Assembly: GCF_001458115.1 (NCBI RefSeq)
Contig: NZ_CZRP01000009.1
Span: forward strand, 62,001 to 126,000
Direction: 5' to 3'
Length of the DNA stretch: 64,000 bases
Origin: Gracilibacillus massiliensis
GTDB lineage: Bacteria > Bacillota > Bacilli > Bacillales > Amphibacillaceae
This document shows positions 1 through 7,635 of the stretch, piece by piece. The position numbers were made by a program, and so were the translations under genes. Within the stretch, counting starts at the first letter, position 1, and each line of letters begins with the position of its first letter. Under the pieces are notes generated by a model that did no database searches, had not been told where the DNA came from, and saw only the letters and a program-made list of their open reading frames with translations.

Positions 1-675
1 AATCATAAAAGCAAAAGTTGCCATCATAATTAAATTTACCATATACAGTCCATATTCTGTAATTATTTCAGAAAAAACCGATACTTCTTCGATACCTTCT
101 GCCCCCATTTGTACAATACTAGGGTTTAAACCGTTGATCCCAAAGAAAATCAAGCCGATTAATAGACTGCTAAGAAATAAGAATATTTGCAGCGAAATCG
201 AAAATAATAAAACAGACACAAATTTCGCAAATAAGATTTTAGTCCTTGAAATCGGACGAATCAGCAATAATTTAATCGTTCCCCATCTAAATTCATTTGA
301 AACAATACCCGCTGCAATGATGATGGTAAACAAGCTGATCAGCATTGCCAACCCTGCATTTTCCAACGTAAATTGCCACGCATCATATGGATGGGGTTTA
401 ATGTCATTTTCTAAATAATATTCATTTTTAGCTATTTCAGAATCAAAAGCAGCAAATTCCATTTCTTCTTGTGATTCTTTATAGTCTTCTGTCTCTGCTG
501 TTAATTGTGCTTGCCAATCATCGCCATACTTTTGTTCATCCGCTTCCCCAAAAAAGACAACGATGAGTGACGCAGCCAGCATAATAGCAAATAAAATGAT
601 ATACATCGACCAAGTGCCCATACGCGTATATAATTTTATTTGTTCATTCTTTATTAATGATAAAAAATTAAGCAA
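1..675 (-). CDS. ABC-2 type transporter permease (partial, 3' end outside window)
   Basis: Membrane subunit of an ABC exporter, partner of the ATPase encoded immediately upstream. About 225 codons are visible and the reading frame runs off the left edge. The protein begins LNFLSLIKNEQIKLYTRMGT, a short cytoplasmic lead typical of Bacillus ABC-2 permeases. A first membrane segment lies near residues 27-45, then a charged extracellular stretch of about 60 residues, then a membrane segment running into SNEFRWGTIKLLLIRPISR, a characteristic ABC-2 permease motif. The start is a TTG at 675 preceded by GGAGAG. It overlaps the ATPase stop by 8 bp, so the two are probably translationally coupled. The substrate cannot be told from sequence; bacitracin or other antibiotics are common for this family. 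Confidence 0.85.
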   Translation of the reverse strand, partial: MLNFLSLIKNEQIKLYTRMGTWSMYIILFAIMLAASLIVVFFGEADEQKYGDDWQAQLTAETEDYKESQEEMEFAAFDSEIAKNEYYLENDIKPHPYDAWQFTLENAGLAMLISLFTIIIAAGIVSNEFRWGTIKLLLIRPISRTKILFAKFVSVLLFSISLQIFLFLSSLLIGLIFFGINGLNPSIVQMGAEGIEEVSVFSEIITEYGLYMVNLIMMATFAFMI

Positions 676-1585
676 TCGTATTCTCTCCAATCAATCTAAA
701 GAATTTATCTTCCAGGCTACTGCGTTCTAGCGCCACTTCAAATACGTCTATCTGTTCATCGACAAGGTGTTTTACAAGATTAGGCACACTGTTTTTTTCC
801 ATCTGTAACGTTAAATTAGCTTGTTCTTCATTTACTTCAAGGCCTAATTGATCACGTAAAATGGTCATTGCATGAGCCTTGTCACTCACTTCTAACTTCA
901 CTGTAACACGTTGATCATTTTCCTGTTCTTCATTGACTTCTTCTACCGTGACTAATTCGCCATTTTTAATGATTCCGATCCGATCACACATTAATTCTAT
1001 TTCAGATAACAAATGACTAGATACGATCACAGAAACTTTTTCCTGTTCAGCTAGATCTCTTATGTACTGTCTGATCTCACGTATACCGGCTGGATCTAGT
1101 CCATTGGTTGGTTCGTCCAAAATAAGAATAGATGGATTATGTAATAAGGCTTGCGCAATACCGATCCTTTGTCGCATTCCTAATGAATATCGGCCGACTT
1201 TCTCATGAATGGCTTTTTCTAAACCGACTAATTTTATTACTTCTTTAATGCGACTTTCTGTGATCCCTGGCATCATTCGAGCATAATGCTTTAAATTTTT
1301 CCATCCCGACATAAATGGATACATTTCGGGGTTTTCTACGATTGCACCTACATGTTGTATCGCACCTTTAAAATCATCTTTTATGCTTATTCCATTGATT
1401 TTAATATCTCCTGATGTAATTTTCATTAATCCCACCATCATTCGGATTGTCGTCGTTTTACCAGCACCATTAGGCCCTAAAAAACCAAACACTTCCCCTG
1501 AACGGATCGAAAAATTCAATCCTTTAATAATTTCTTTTTTGCCAATGGTCTTATGGACGTTTTGCAACTCCATCGAAATATCCAT
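668..1585 (-). CDS. ABC transporter ATP-binding protein (BcrA-type exporter)
   Basis: Cytoplasmic ATPase of about 305 residues that powers the adjacent ABC-2 permease. It has Walker A GPNGAGKTT (near residue 38), the signature YSLGMRQR, Walker B LILDEP and the switch histidine in SSHLLSEIE. The C-terminal 80 residues form the variable extension seen in BcrA/CcmA-type drug exporters. A GGAGGTG ribosome binding site precedes the ATG. It is the first gene of a two-gene unit with the permease. Export of an antibiotic, peptide or lipid is inferred from the family only. No two-component system is visible beside it. Confidence 0.88.
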   Translation of the reverse strand: MDISMELQNVHKTIGKKEIIKGLNFSIRSGEVFGFLGPNGAGKTTTIRMMVGLMKITSGDIKINGISIKDDFKGAIQHVGAIVENPEMYPFMSGWKNLKHYARMMPGITESRIKEVIKLVGLEKAIHEKVGRYSLGMRQRIGIAQALLHNPSILILDEPTNGLDPAGIREIRQYIRDLAEQEKVSVIVSSHLLSEIELMCDRIGIIKNGELVTVEEVNEEQENDQRVTVKLEVSDKAHAMTILRDQLGLEVNEEQANLTLQMEKNSVPNLVKHLVDEQIDVFEVALERSSLEDKFFRLIGENTIA

Positions 1586-1652
1586 TGGGACACCTCCTTT
1601 TCATTCTCCACTTATCTATACGTTACAAAGCCTATTATGGTTTCAAAATCAC

Positions 1653-1838
1653 TTGATTTTTATCGTTTTTTCTATTATGATAGTATATATAACAACTAAT
1701 GTTATTAAACCTAACATTTATGTGCCGAAAAAGGAAGTAGTTGCATGTCATATCAACTACCTCCACCACAGGTTGTTATCTATCTTATTTGTTCTATCTT
1801 TTCTTTGAGCAGCTGCCAGTGCAGTTGCTCTTTTTTTA
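1653..1838 (+). ncRNA. Candidate short + strand transcript with own promoter and terminator
   Basis: In the gap between the divergent ABC ATPase gene and the end of the pdxK-like gene, the + strand carries TTGATT (1653-1658), a 17-bp spacer and TATGAT (1676-1681). Further on there is a 10-bp stem hairpin (1807-1830, loop CAGT) followed by seven T (1831-1837). The predicted RNA is about 150 nt. A 38-codon frame opens at ATG 1745 behind AAGGAAG, but it runs through the terminator hairpin to 1861, so I do not regard it as a clear gene. No similarity to a known RNA was recognised. Confidence 0.28.
1807..1838 (+). terminator. Rho-independent terminator facing +
   Basis: GAGCAGCTGC and GCAGTTGCTC pair across the loop CAGT, and TTTTTTT follows on the + strand. 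The tract of T is on the wrong side to serve the minus-strand pdxK-like gene that ends at 1841, so it implies a short + transcript. Confidence 0.6.
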
Positions 1839-1840
1839 TT

Positions 1841-2635
1841 CTAATCAATCATTTGTCTTAATGCTCCGTGTCTTACTGATCCTACACCTTTTCCGAATGC
1901 GAGTGAATGCTTGATAGCGGCATGGACAAATTGTTTACTTATCTGAATCGCTCCTGCCATTTCTACACCTTTTGCCACCTCTGCCGTAAGACATGCAGCG
2001 AATGTGCAGCCCGCCCCACTTGTATGAATGGTATCAATCAAAGGCATCTCAAAAATTTTCAATGCTTCTCCGTCATAAAAAACATCTATTGCTTGTCCAT
2101 CCACTTCACCGGCTTTTAGCAATACAGAGCCGGGATTAAGTGCATATAACTCTTTTGTCGCACGTTCCAGATCATCTAACTCCGAAAATATCTTTCGACC
2201 TAAAAGTTTTTCCGCTTCTAAACGATTGGGCGTGATCAACGTTGCTTGGGGAATTAAATACTTTTTTAATACCTCGATCGCATCGTCAGCTAATAACTGC
2301 GAACCCATTTTCCCGATCATAACAGGATCAATTATTTTAGGAACTTCTGGTACTGTCTTAAGCAATTCACTTACTTTTAGGATGATTTCCTTTGAAAACA
2401 ACATACCTATTTTAACAGCATCTATACCAACCATTTCATTAACAGCATGAAATTGAGCTTCGATTTCTTTTGTTTCGCGGATAAATATTCCTTCATCTGT
2501 TCGTGAATTATTTGCTACCGTTGCTGTAATCACACTCATTCCATAGACATCTCGTTCTTGGAAAGTCTTTAGGTCTGCTTGAATGCCTGCACTTCCTTGC
2601 GCTGCTGAGCCAGCGATCGTTACAACACGTTTCAT
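1841..2635 (-). CDS. pdxK: PdxK/ThiD-family kinase (pyridoxine / HMP kinase)
   Basis: Ribokinase-fold kinase of 264 residues that phosphorylates pyridoxine/pyridoxal and/or hydroxymethylpyrimidine. It resembles Bacillus PdxK more than ThiD: it has HTSGAGCTF with GAGC rather than GTGC near the catalytic site, and it ends GSVRHGALR, comparable to the KHSALR end of Bacillus PdxK. The glycine-rich N-terminal loop reads GSAAQGSAGIQAD where the family usually has GSDSSGGAGIQAD, so the usual aspartate is absent. I chose the ATG at 2635 because GAGGTG sits six bases upstream; the longer frame would run into the preceding gene. It follows the DUF456 gene by 16 bp. A true ThiD paralogue lies at 5278-6099. 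Confidence 0.8.
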   Translation of the reverse strand: MKRVVTIAGSAAQGSAGIQADLKTFQERDVYGMSVITATVANNSRTDEGIFIRETKEIEAQFHAVNEMVGIDAVKIGMLFSKEIILKVSELLKTVPEVPKIIDPVMIGKMGSQLLADDAIEVLKKYLIPQATLITPNRLEAEKLLGRKIFSELDDLERATKELYALNPGSVLLKAGEVDGQAIDVFYDGEALKIFEMPLIDTIHTSGAGCTFAACLTAEVAKGVEMAGAIQISKQFVHAAIKHSLAFGKGVGSVRHGALRQMID

Positions 2636-2651
2636 ACAAAACACCTCGATG

Positions 2652-3128
2652 TTAGATGGCAATAAAAAACCATATAATCATAATCAATTGAATCATTATT
2701 TTCGCAAAGGTTCCGCTCAAAAAGCCTATTAATGAACCAAGCGCTGCTTTTAATGCATCTTGGCTTGATTTTTTCTGGATTAATTCCGTGACTACTACTA
2801 AAACGAAAGGAACAATAATGATACCAAATGGAGGTATGATAAATGAACCAACAATGACACCAACTGCAGCTATTCTTTCACCAGTTTTACTACCACCAAA
2901 CTTTTTAACAAAATAACTGTTGGCGATAATATCAGCAAAAATTAATATTAATGTCCAGATCACCATTGCAATCCAAAAGATCCAACCGATATTTTCAGAT
3001 GTTAATAAAAATTGATAAACTAAAAAGCCTACCCAAATCACTAACACAGAAGGAATAATTGGAAATACTATTCCGATAAAAGCTAATGCAAAACAGGCTA
3101 TAATTAATACCCACCATACAATTTCCAT
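2652..3128 (-). CDS. DUF456 family membrane protein
   Basis: A 158-residue, very hydrophobic protein with about four or five membrane segments. The GIVFPIIPSVLVIW motif near the N-terminus and the glycine-rich GSFIIPPFGIIIVPF segment match the DUF456 family (Bacillus YqgC type). No biochemical function is established for the family. It lies between the PfpI gene (separated by a hairpin terminator at 3159-3186) and the pdxK-like gene, which starts 16 bp after its stop, so the last two are probably co-transcribed. Confidence 0.8.
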   Translation of the reverse strand: MEIVWWVLIIACFALAFIGIVFPIIPSVLVIWVGFLVYQFLLTSENIGWIFWIAMVIWTLILIFADIIANSYFVKKFGGSKTGERIAAVGVIVGSFIIPPFGIIIVPFVLVVVTELIQKKSSQDALKAALGSLIGFLSGTFAKIMIQLIMIIWFFIAI

Positions 3129-3156
3129 TCAAAAAACTCCATTCCTAGGATATGAA

Positions 3157-3186
3157 AAGATCTTACAGGGACAAGCCTGTAAGATC
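3157..3186 (-). terminator. Hairpin terminator after the PfpI gene
   Basis: GATCTTACAGG and CCTGTAAGATC form an 11-bp stem with a six-base loop. Read on the minus strand it is followed by TTTTCAT. It separates the PfpI-family gene from the DUF456-pdxK pair. Confidence 0.6.
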
Positions 3187-3252
3187 CAGTATCTTTATCA
3201 CGGTGCAAACAATCAGTATACGTATTAACCACCACTGATCGAATTTGTCACC

Positions 3253-3777
3253 TTATTGGTCAGCTAAAAAGTCCGCATATGCTTTCACATACGGAGGTAG
3301 ATCTGGGGGACGGCGACTCGATATAATATGGCCATCTGTTACAACTGCTTCATTACTCCAAAAGCTACCAGCGTTTGTCATATCATCTTTAATACCTGGC
3401 GTGCTTGTCACTTTTTTACCTCGTAAAATCCCAGCTGAAATCAAGACCCATCCCGCATGGCAAATTTGTCCAATTGGTTTTTTAGCTTGATCCATGTGAC
3501 GGACCATTTCTAATACCTCTGGATACCTTCTTAATTTATCAGGCGCCCAGCCACCTGGAACTAAGATTCCATCGTAATCGGTTGCGTCAATATCTGTAAA
3601 TGCATAGTCTGATTCGGCCGGCACACCGTATTTTCCGATATACTTTTTATTCGCTTCTAATGCCACCAAATCTACCGTTGCACCCTCTTCACGCAAACGT
3701 AAAATAGGATACCATAATTCTAAGTCTTCAAAATCCTCTTCTACTAAAGCAATAACTTTTTTATTTTCAAGACGCAA
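3253..3777 (-). CDS. DJ-1/PfpI family protein (general stress protein 18-like)
   Basis: A 174-residue cytosolic protein of the type-1 glutamine amidotransferase-like fold. The nucleophile elbow is GQICHAGW (Cys106, His107), and an acidic pair lies in EEDFEDLE near residue 14, as in PfpI and DJ-1 proteins with deglycase, protease or chaperone-like activity. The length matches Bacillus YfkM/YraA. The start is a TTG behind AAAGGAGGAAG; an upstream TATAAT-like element lies around 3805. It is probably a single-gene unit ending in the hairpin at 3159-3186. The substrate is unknown; a role in stress or glycation repair is inferred from the family. Confidence 0.85.
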   Translation of the reverse strand: MRLENKKVIALVEEDFEDLELWYPILRLREEGATVDLVALEANKKYIGKYGVPAESDYAFTDIDATDYDGILVPGGWAPDKLRRYPEVLEMVRHMDQAKKPIGQICHAGWVLISAGILRGKKVTSTPGIKDDMTNAGSFWSNEAVVTDGHIISSRRPPDLPPYVKAYADFLADQ

Positions 3778-3849
3778 GAGATCTTCCTCCTTTATTTGTG
3801 TATAATTTTAGTGTACCAAAAACGACACCTCATTTTCGAATAATCACTA

Positions 3850-4491
3850 TTAGAAATGCAAATTTGCTTGGTCTAAAAATTTGCGTGTTGTTCCTTGAGG
3901 ATCACTATCTTGACTAATAGCTGAAACCACCGATACACCGTTCGTTCCCGCTTGCATTAAACGATTTACATCGGCTAATTGAATGCCTCCAATAGCTACT
4001 AGCGGTGTAGCACCAACTTCTTTTCGAATCGCTTGAAGTCCCTTTTCACCAATCGGTTGTTTCGCATCCTCTTTTGTATTCGTACTATAGATAGGTCCTA
4101 CTCCAATGTAATCTGCGCCATCTTTTTTCGCTTGTATAGCTTCTTCTTTATTTGTTGCCGAAACCCCGATTATCCAGTTGGTGGGACAGATTTTTCTTAC
4201 ATCACCTATAGACATATCATCTTGACCTACATGGACACCATCTGCTGCAATTTCTAAAGCCAAGTCGACATCATCATTGATAAGAAAAGGTACTTGATAC
4301 TTTCTACATAAATCTTTCATTTGGATCGCCAGTTGTTTTTTGGCATTGCCAGTAAGTGCGCCTTTTCCTTTTTCTCGAAACTGAAAACAGGTAATACCGC
4401 CTTTCAATGCTTCTTCCAAAACATATAAGGCTTCTTGATCGGTGTTATTACTGCCTAGAATAAAATAAACTTGTAGCCACTTTACATTCAT
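3850..4491 (-). CDS. thiE: Thiamine phosphate synthase
   Basis: TIM-barrel enzyme of 213 residues that joins HMP-pyrophosphate and thiazole phosphate to thiamine monophosphate in the cytoplasm. Visible motifs are the QFREKG diphosphate/HMP site (near residue 37), LINDDVDLA, GVHVGQDD, IGVSATN, DYIGVGPIYSTNTK and the C-terminal VAIGGI phosphate loop. The length is typical. It is the third gene of thiD-thiM-thiE and starts 4 bp after the thiM stop. It should be controlled with them by the distant TPP riboswitch, unless an internal promoter exists. No clear terminator follows. Confidence 0.95.
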   Translation of the reverse strand: MNVKWLQVYFILGSNNTDQEALYVLEEALKGGITCFQFREKGKGALTGNAKKQLAIQMKDLCRKYQVPFLINDDVDLALEIAADGVHVGQDDMSIGDVRKICPTNWIIGVSATNKEEAIQAKKDGADYIGVGPIYSTNTKEDAKQPIGEKGLQAIRKEVGATPLVAIGGIQLADVNRLMQAGTNGVSVVSAISQDSDPQGTTRKFLDQANLHF

Positions 4492-4495
4492 ATCT

Positions 4496-5278
4496 TTAAC
4501 TCCTAGTTATTCGCTTTTTCTCATTAATCGTTTTTTCATCTATTAAAAAAAGTTGATCTAAAAAGGCTACTTGAAAACTGCCCGGATTCTGGTGTTCCGC
4601 AGCCGCCAATTCTGCTGCAATCCCATAATAACTGATTGCATCACTTATAGCTGTTTGTACATCATTACTAACCGCTATAAACGACGCGACCACTGAGGAT
4701 AATAAACAACCGGTGCCTGTTACTTTTGTTAATAATGGATGTCCATTTGCGATGAATGTAATCTGGTTTGCATCAATAATAATATCTTGAGCACCCGTAA
4801 TAGCTAGTGGGCTTTGAAGTTTGGAAAAGGCCACTTCCGCTAATTGTTGTACATCAATATCTTCCGCTCCATCCACACCTCTTACTTTGGTCTCTACACC
4901 TGCTAAATTAGCAATCTCTCCAGCGTTTCCTCTTATGCAGCTTACTTGTACTTGATCCAGAATTTTTAATGCAGATGCTGTACGAAACTTAGTTGCCCCA
5001 ACCCCGACGGGATCTAAAACGACGGGAATTCCGGCTTGATTTGCAGATTTTCCGGCTAAAATCATTGCCTCTACTTGGTCTGTTGTTAGCGTTCCAATAT
5101 TTAATACCAATGCATCTGCTATTGTTGCCATTTCTTCCACTTCTTCTTTGGCATTCGCCATAACAGGTGAAGCACCAAGGGCATATAAACCGTTTGCCGT
5201 AAAGTTCATGACAACTTGATTAGTAATGTTATGAATAAGCGGTTGTTTACTACGTACTTTCGTAATTAAATGACTCAT
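4496..5278 (-). CDS. thiM: Hydroxyethylthiazole kinase
   Basis: Salvage kinase of 260 residues that phosphorylates 4-methyl-5-(2-hydroxyethyl)thiazole for thiamine synthesis. Family motifs are PLIHNITN and QVVMNFTANG at the N-terminus, LDPVGVGATKFR, IRGNAGEI and the catalytic loop VTGTGCLLSS with the conserved cysteine. Its ATG overlaps the thiD stop by one base (TAATG), indicating translational coupling. Together with ThiD and ThiE it makes a thiazole/HMP salvage route. De novo genes (thiC, thiG and others) are not in the window. Confidence 0.95.
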   Translation of the reverse strand: MSHLITKVRSKQPLIHNITNQVVMNFTANGLYALGASPVMANAKEEVEEMATIADALVLNIGTLTTDQVEAMILAGKSANQAGIPVVLDPVGVGATKFRTASALKILDQVQVSCIRGNAGEIANLAGVETKVRGVDGAEDIDVQQLAEVAFSKLQSPLAITGAQDIIIDANQITFIANGHPLLTKVTGTGCLLSSVVASFIAVSNDVQTAISDAISYYGIAAELAAAEHQNPGSFQVAFLDQLFLIDEKTINEKKRITRS

Positions 5279-6099
5279 TATATTTCCCCCTCATGATTTG
5301 GCACACCTTTTAGCCTGTATCCCCAATGATTGGTTGGCCCATTACCATTACCCAATTGTAATGAATACTGAATGGCATCTGTAATATAAGCTTTGCCTAG
5401 TGCTACTGCTTCTTTAATCGATTTACCTTTTGCTAATTCTGCGGTAATAACGGCTGAGAAAGTGCAGCCTGTGCCGTGGGTATGTTTTGTATCAAAACGT
5501 GCGTCTTTGAAGTAATAATATTCTTCTCCGTCATATAGCACATCAATAGCTTCCCCTTGTAGGTGACCACCTTTTACAACTGCGGATTGAGCACCTAAAT
5601 CTTCAACAATCACTTTGGCTGCTTTTTTTGCATCGTCTTGACTTTTGATGTTAAAATCAACCAATATTTCTGCTTCAGGCACATTAGGAGTGACAACGGT
5701 CGCAAGTGGGATTAACACATCGCGAATTACCCGACGTGACTCTTCTTCCATCAAGGAATCACCACTTTTTGCTACCATTACCGGATCAATCACATATGGG
5801 ATATTCGTATTGGCTAATTTACTTGCTATTAATTTCATCATATCTACAGTTGCGATCATTCCTGTTTTAATGCCTTGTGGAGGAATATCCTTAAGTACTG
5901 CGTCTAACTGTTTTTCAATAAAGTCTATACTGAGGTGTTGCACGTCTTGAACACCTAATGTATTTTGCGCTACAACAGATGTAATCACACTCATTCCATA
6001 TACTTCTCGCTCTTGAAACACCTTTAAATCTGCCTGTATTCCTGCCCCACCCGATGGGTCTGTCCCCGCAATCGTTAACGCCGACTTCACACTACTCAT
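5278..6099 (-). CDS. thiD: Hydroxymethylpyrimidine/phosphomethylpyrimidine kinase
   Basis: Bifunctional HMP and HMP-phosphate kinase of 273 residues, the first gene of thiD-thiM-thiE. It carries the canonical IAGTDPSGGAGIQADLK N-terminus, DPVMVAKSGD in the middle and the catalytic HTHGTGCTFS near residue 208, and it ends GPTNHWGYR. I chose ATG 6099 because GGGGGAG lies at ideal spacing; a GTG seven codons upstream is the alternative. The upstream 600 bp are non-coding and filled with two repeat elements. Beyond them lie a terminator (6707-6740) and a TPP riboswitch (6772-6876) in the same orientation. Confidence 0.95.
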   Translation of the reverse strand: MSSVKSALTIAGTDPSGGAGIQADLKVFQEREVYGMSVITSVVAQNTLGVQDVQHLSIDFIEKQLDAVLKDIPPQGIKTGMIATVDMMKLIASKLANTNIPYVIDPVMVAKSGDSLMEEESRRVIRDVLIPLATVVTPNVPEAEILVDFNIKSQDDAKKAAKVIVEDLGAQSAVVKGGHLQGEAIDVLYDGEEYYYFKDARFDTKHTHGTGCTFSAVITAELAKGKSIKEAVALGKAYITDAIQYSLQLGNGNGPTNHWGYRLKGVPNHEGEI

Positions 6100-6231
6100 C
6101 TTCCATCTCCCCCTATTCACTCAAAATTTATAAAACTATTTTTAAAATATATAATTGAATACCCATACTATCTAAACTGCGAAATAACTGACATTGTATT
6201 ATTGGCAAAAGTATTGAGATGAGTGCTCATC

Positions 6232-6366
6232 CAACGCTACGGAAAAACACTCCCTTTCCGGGGGCACGGCCTCAGCTAACTTGGTAAAGAAAAACACTTT
6301 ACCAAGTGGATCTTCAGCTCGTGCTGTTCCCCCAGGAGTGTCGCATTTTTCCTACGCTTTGTTAGA
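6232..6366. repeat. Dispersed palindromic element (copy 1)
   Basis: A long imperfect palindrome of about 135 bp. The apex is AACTTGGTAAAG-aaaaaca-CTTTACCAAGT, flanked by AGCT on each side, then by the matching outer arms CACTCC/GGAGTG and ACGCTACGG/CCTACGCT. It shares AGCTAACTT, AAGTGGATCTTCAG and CCTACGCT with the copies at 26741-26870 and 47664-47800 and, in reverse, 26996-27130. No coding potential is seen. Confidence 0.75.
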
Positions 6367-6437
6367 TATCTGTTCAAGTGCGAGGAAATATGCTGTGATA
6401 TCAATATTCTAGCTATTGCTAAATTTGTAGAACACTA

Positions 6438-6626
6438 TGGAAGCGTAGTCCATTTACGTAGACTCCAGCGGGAACAGCATCTTCCGAAGACCCCACAGGC
6501 AGTGATTTTCTGCCGAGGAGGCTGAGGTGACGCCCGCGGTATAGGAAACACTTTGAAAGCTTGCTTCAAAAGATGTTGACTTATGCCCGTGGTAAAAGCG
6601 AAGTAAATGGACGGAGCTTTTGCCTA
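6438..6626. repeat. Second repeat element between TPP terminator and thiD
   Basis: GC-richer than its surroundings. The ends contain GTCCATTTAC and GTAAATGGAC as inverted arms, with internal inverted words GGCAG/CTGCC and GCGGG/CCCGC. Style and position resemble the intergenic repeats common in Bacillaceae, but the core differs from the element at 6232-6366. It has no ORF of note. It may be the right-hand partner of the preceding element. Confidence 0.5.
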
Positions 6627-6706
6627 GCATTCATCATACTTTCAAAATTGTCACAACTTCGCAGTTTGTGTCTACTGGTATATAATTCGCTTACCCTTTC
6701 ACATTG

Positions 6707-6740
6707 AAAAAAGCCGCTCTCGGAAAGGAGAGCGGCTTTT
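6707..6740 (-). terminator. Terminator of the TPP riboswitch expression platform
   Basis: AAAAGCCGCTCTC and GAGAGCGGCTTTT form a perfect 13-bp stem. On the minus strand it ends in a run of T and lies about 30 bp downstream of the riboswitch aptamer. That is where a transcription-attenuating expression platform would be. It is symmetric and would also stop + transcripts. Confidence 0.8.
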
Positions 6741-6771
6741 GATTTAACAAATTATTGGTGTATTTATTTAG

Positions 6772-6876
6772 ACACCATCCGACTCCACTTTCCTACGCTG
6801 GGTTTAGCCAGTTCAGGTTCAAAGGGATTAAGAACATCATTCTTATCTCAGCCACTTTAGTAGCACCCCTAGCGGA
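6772..6876 (-). promoter_or_regulatory. TPP riboswitch (THI element)
   Basis: Read on the minus strand this has the conserved THI-box order: CTAGGGGTGC, then GGCTGAGATAAG, an AATGATGTTCTT variable arm, then CCCTTTGAACCTGAACTGG, then ACCCAGCGTAGGAAAGTGG. These are the pyrimidine- and pyrophosphate-sensing arms of the thiamine pyrophosphate aptamer. A terminator follows at 6707-6740. High TPP would favour termination and lower thiDME expression. The signal peptidase gene ends just upstream in the same orientation, so the aptamer starts its own leader. Confidence 0.93.
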
Positions 6877-6894
6877 TTTATATGATTATGTACA

Positions 6895-6923
6895 AATTAA
6901 ACATTAAAACTCATTACTGTCAA
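6895..6923 (-). promoter_or_regulatory. Probable sigma-A promoter of the thi leader
   Basis: On the minus strand TTGACA (6923-6918) and TTAATT (6900-6895) are separated by 17 bp, directly upstream of the TPP aptamer. The -35 is perfect and the -10 is weak. No better promoter is seen between the signal peptidase stop and the aptamer. Confidence 0.5.
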
Positions 6924-6938
6924 GGACCCTGTTAAATT

Positions 6939-7487
6939 TCAGTTAATAATCCCAATAGAGTCAATTGGCCATATACGCAACTTAACATCACCAATCACAG
7001 ACTCTTCATCGATAAAACCAAATTGACGACTATCCTTACTAACTCTACGGTTATCTCCTAAAACAAATAATTTCCCCTCTGGCACTTGTTCGTGTCCTGT
7101 GAGATCTTTCAGTGTAAAATCATTCGTTAATTGATCACCAATAGCTAACGTCGATTTAAACTCATTAAGATAGACTTCTTCATAAAGTGTACCATTAATG
7201 TACAATTGATCATCTATCATTTCAATACTGTCCCCAGGAAAGCCAATTACCCTTTTCACATAATTATCATTGGTATCTGGTGCTTCAAAAGCTATTTCAT
7301 CAAAACGATCGATATGGCTAATTTTACTTAAAATGATTCGGTCGCCATCTTCTAAGTTTGGCATCATAGACTCACCTTTTACCACAGAAGGAGTAATAAG
7401 AAAATGCCGGCAAACCAACACTATGATGACCGCAACTAATAATGCCTTCATCCAGGAAAGCAATTCTTTTACATACTTATTTTCCAT
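6939..7487 (-). CDS. lepB: Type I signal peptidase
   Basis: Membrane-anchored serine protease of 182 residues that removes signal peptides from exported proteins. It has one N-terminal membrane segment (about residues 13-31), then the nucleophile region KGESMMPNL (Ser40) and the general-base region YVKRVIGFPGD (Lys78), followed by GDNR and the SRQFGFI box. This is the compact Sip type of Bacillus. It is divergent from the MFS gene and probably monocistronic, since the next feature downstream is the TPP riboswitch with its own promoter. Confidence 0.93.
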   Translation of the reverse strand: MENKYVKELLSWMKALLVAVIIVLVCRHFLITPSVVKGESMMPNLEDGDRIILSKISHIDRFDEIAFEAPDTNDNYVKRVIGFPGDSIEMIDDQLYINGTLYEEVYLNEFKSTLAIGDQLTNDFTLKDLTGHEQVPEGKLFVLGDNRRVSKDSRQFGFIDEESVIGDVKLRIWPIDSIGIIN

Positions 7488-7635
7488 ACTTGACCTTCTT
7501 TCATTCTAATTAACTTTGCGACTGAATTGGAATATGTTATTCTATTGAAATGCAATATCGATTCATTCCCTCTTACTTATTTTAGCATATTTTGTATTTC
7601 AGTTGTTAATTATAGCATAGAAAAAAGGTGAAAGA

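Noticed and set aside
1745-1861. 38-codon frame with an AAGGAAG upstream
   Set aside because: It reads through an intrinsic terminator hairpin and overlaps the end of the pdxK-like gene. Its product has no recognisable features.
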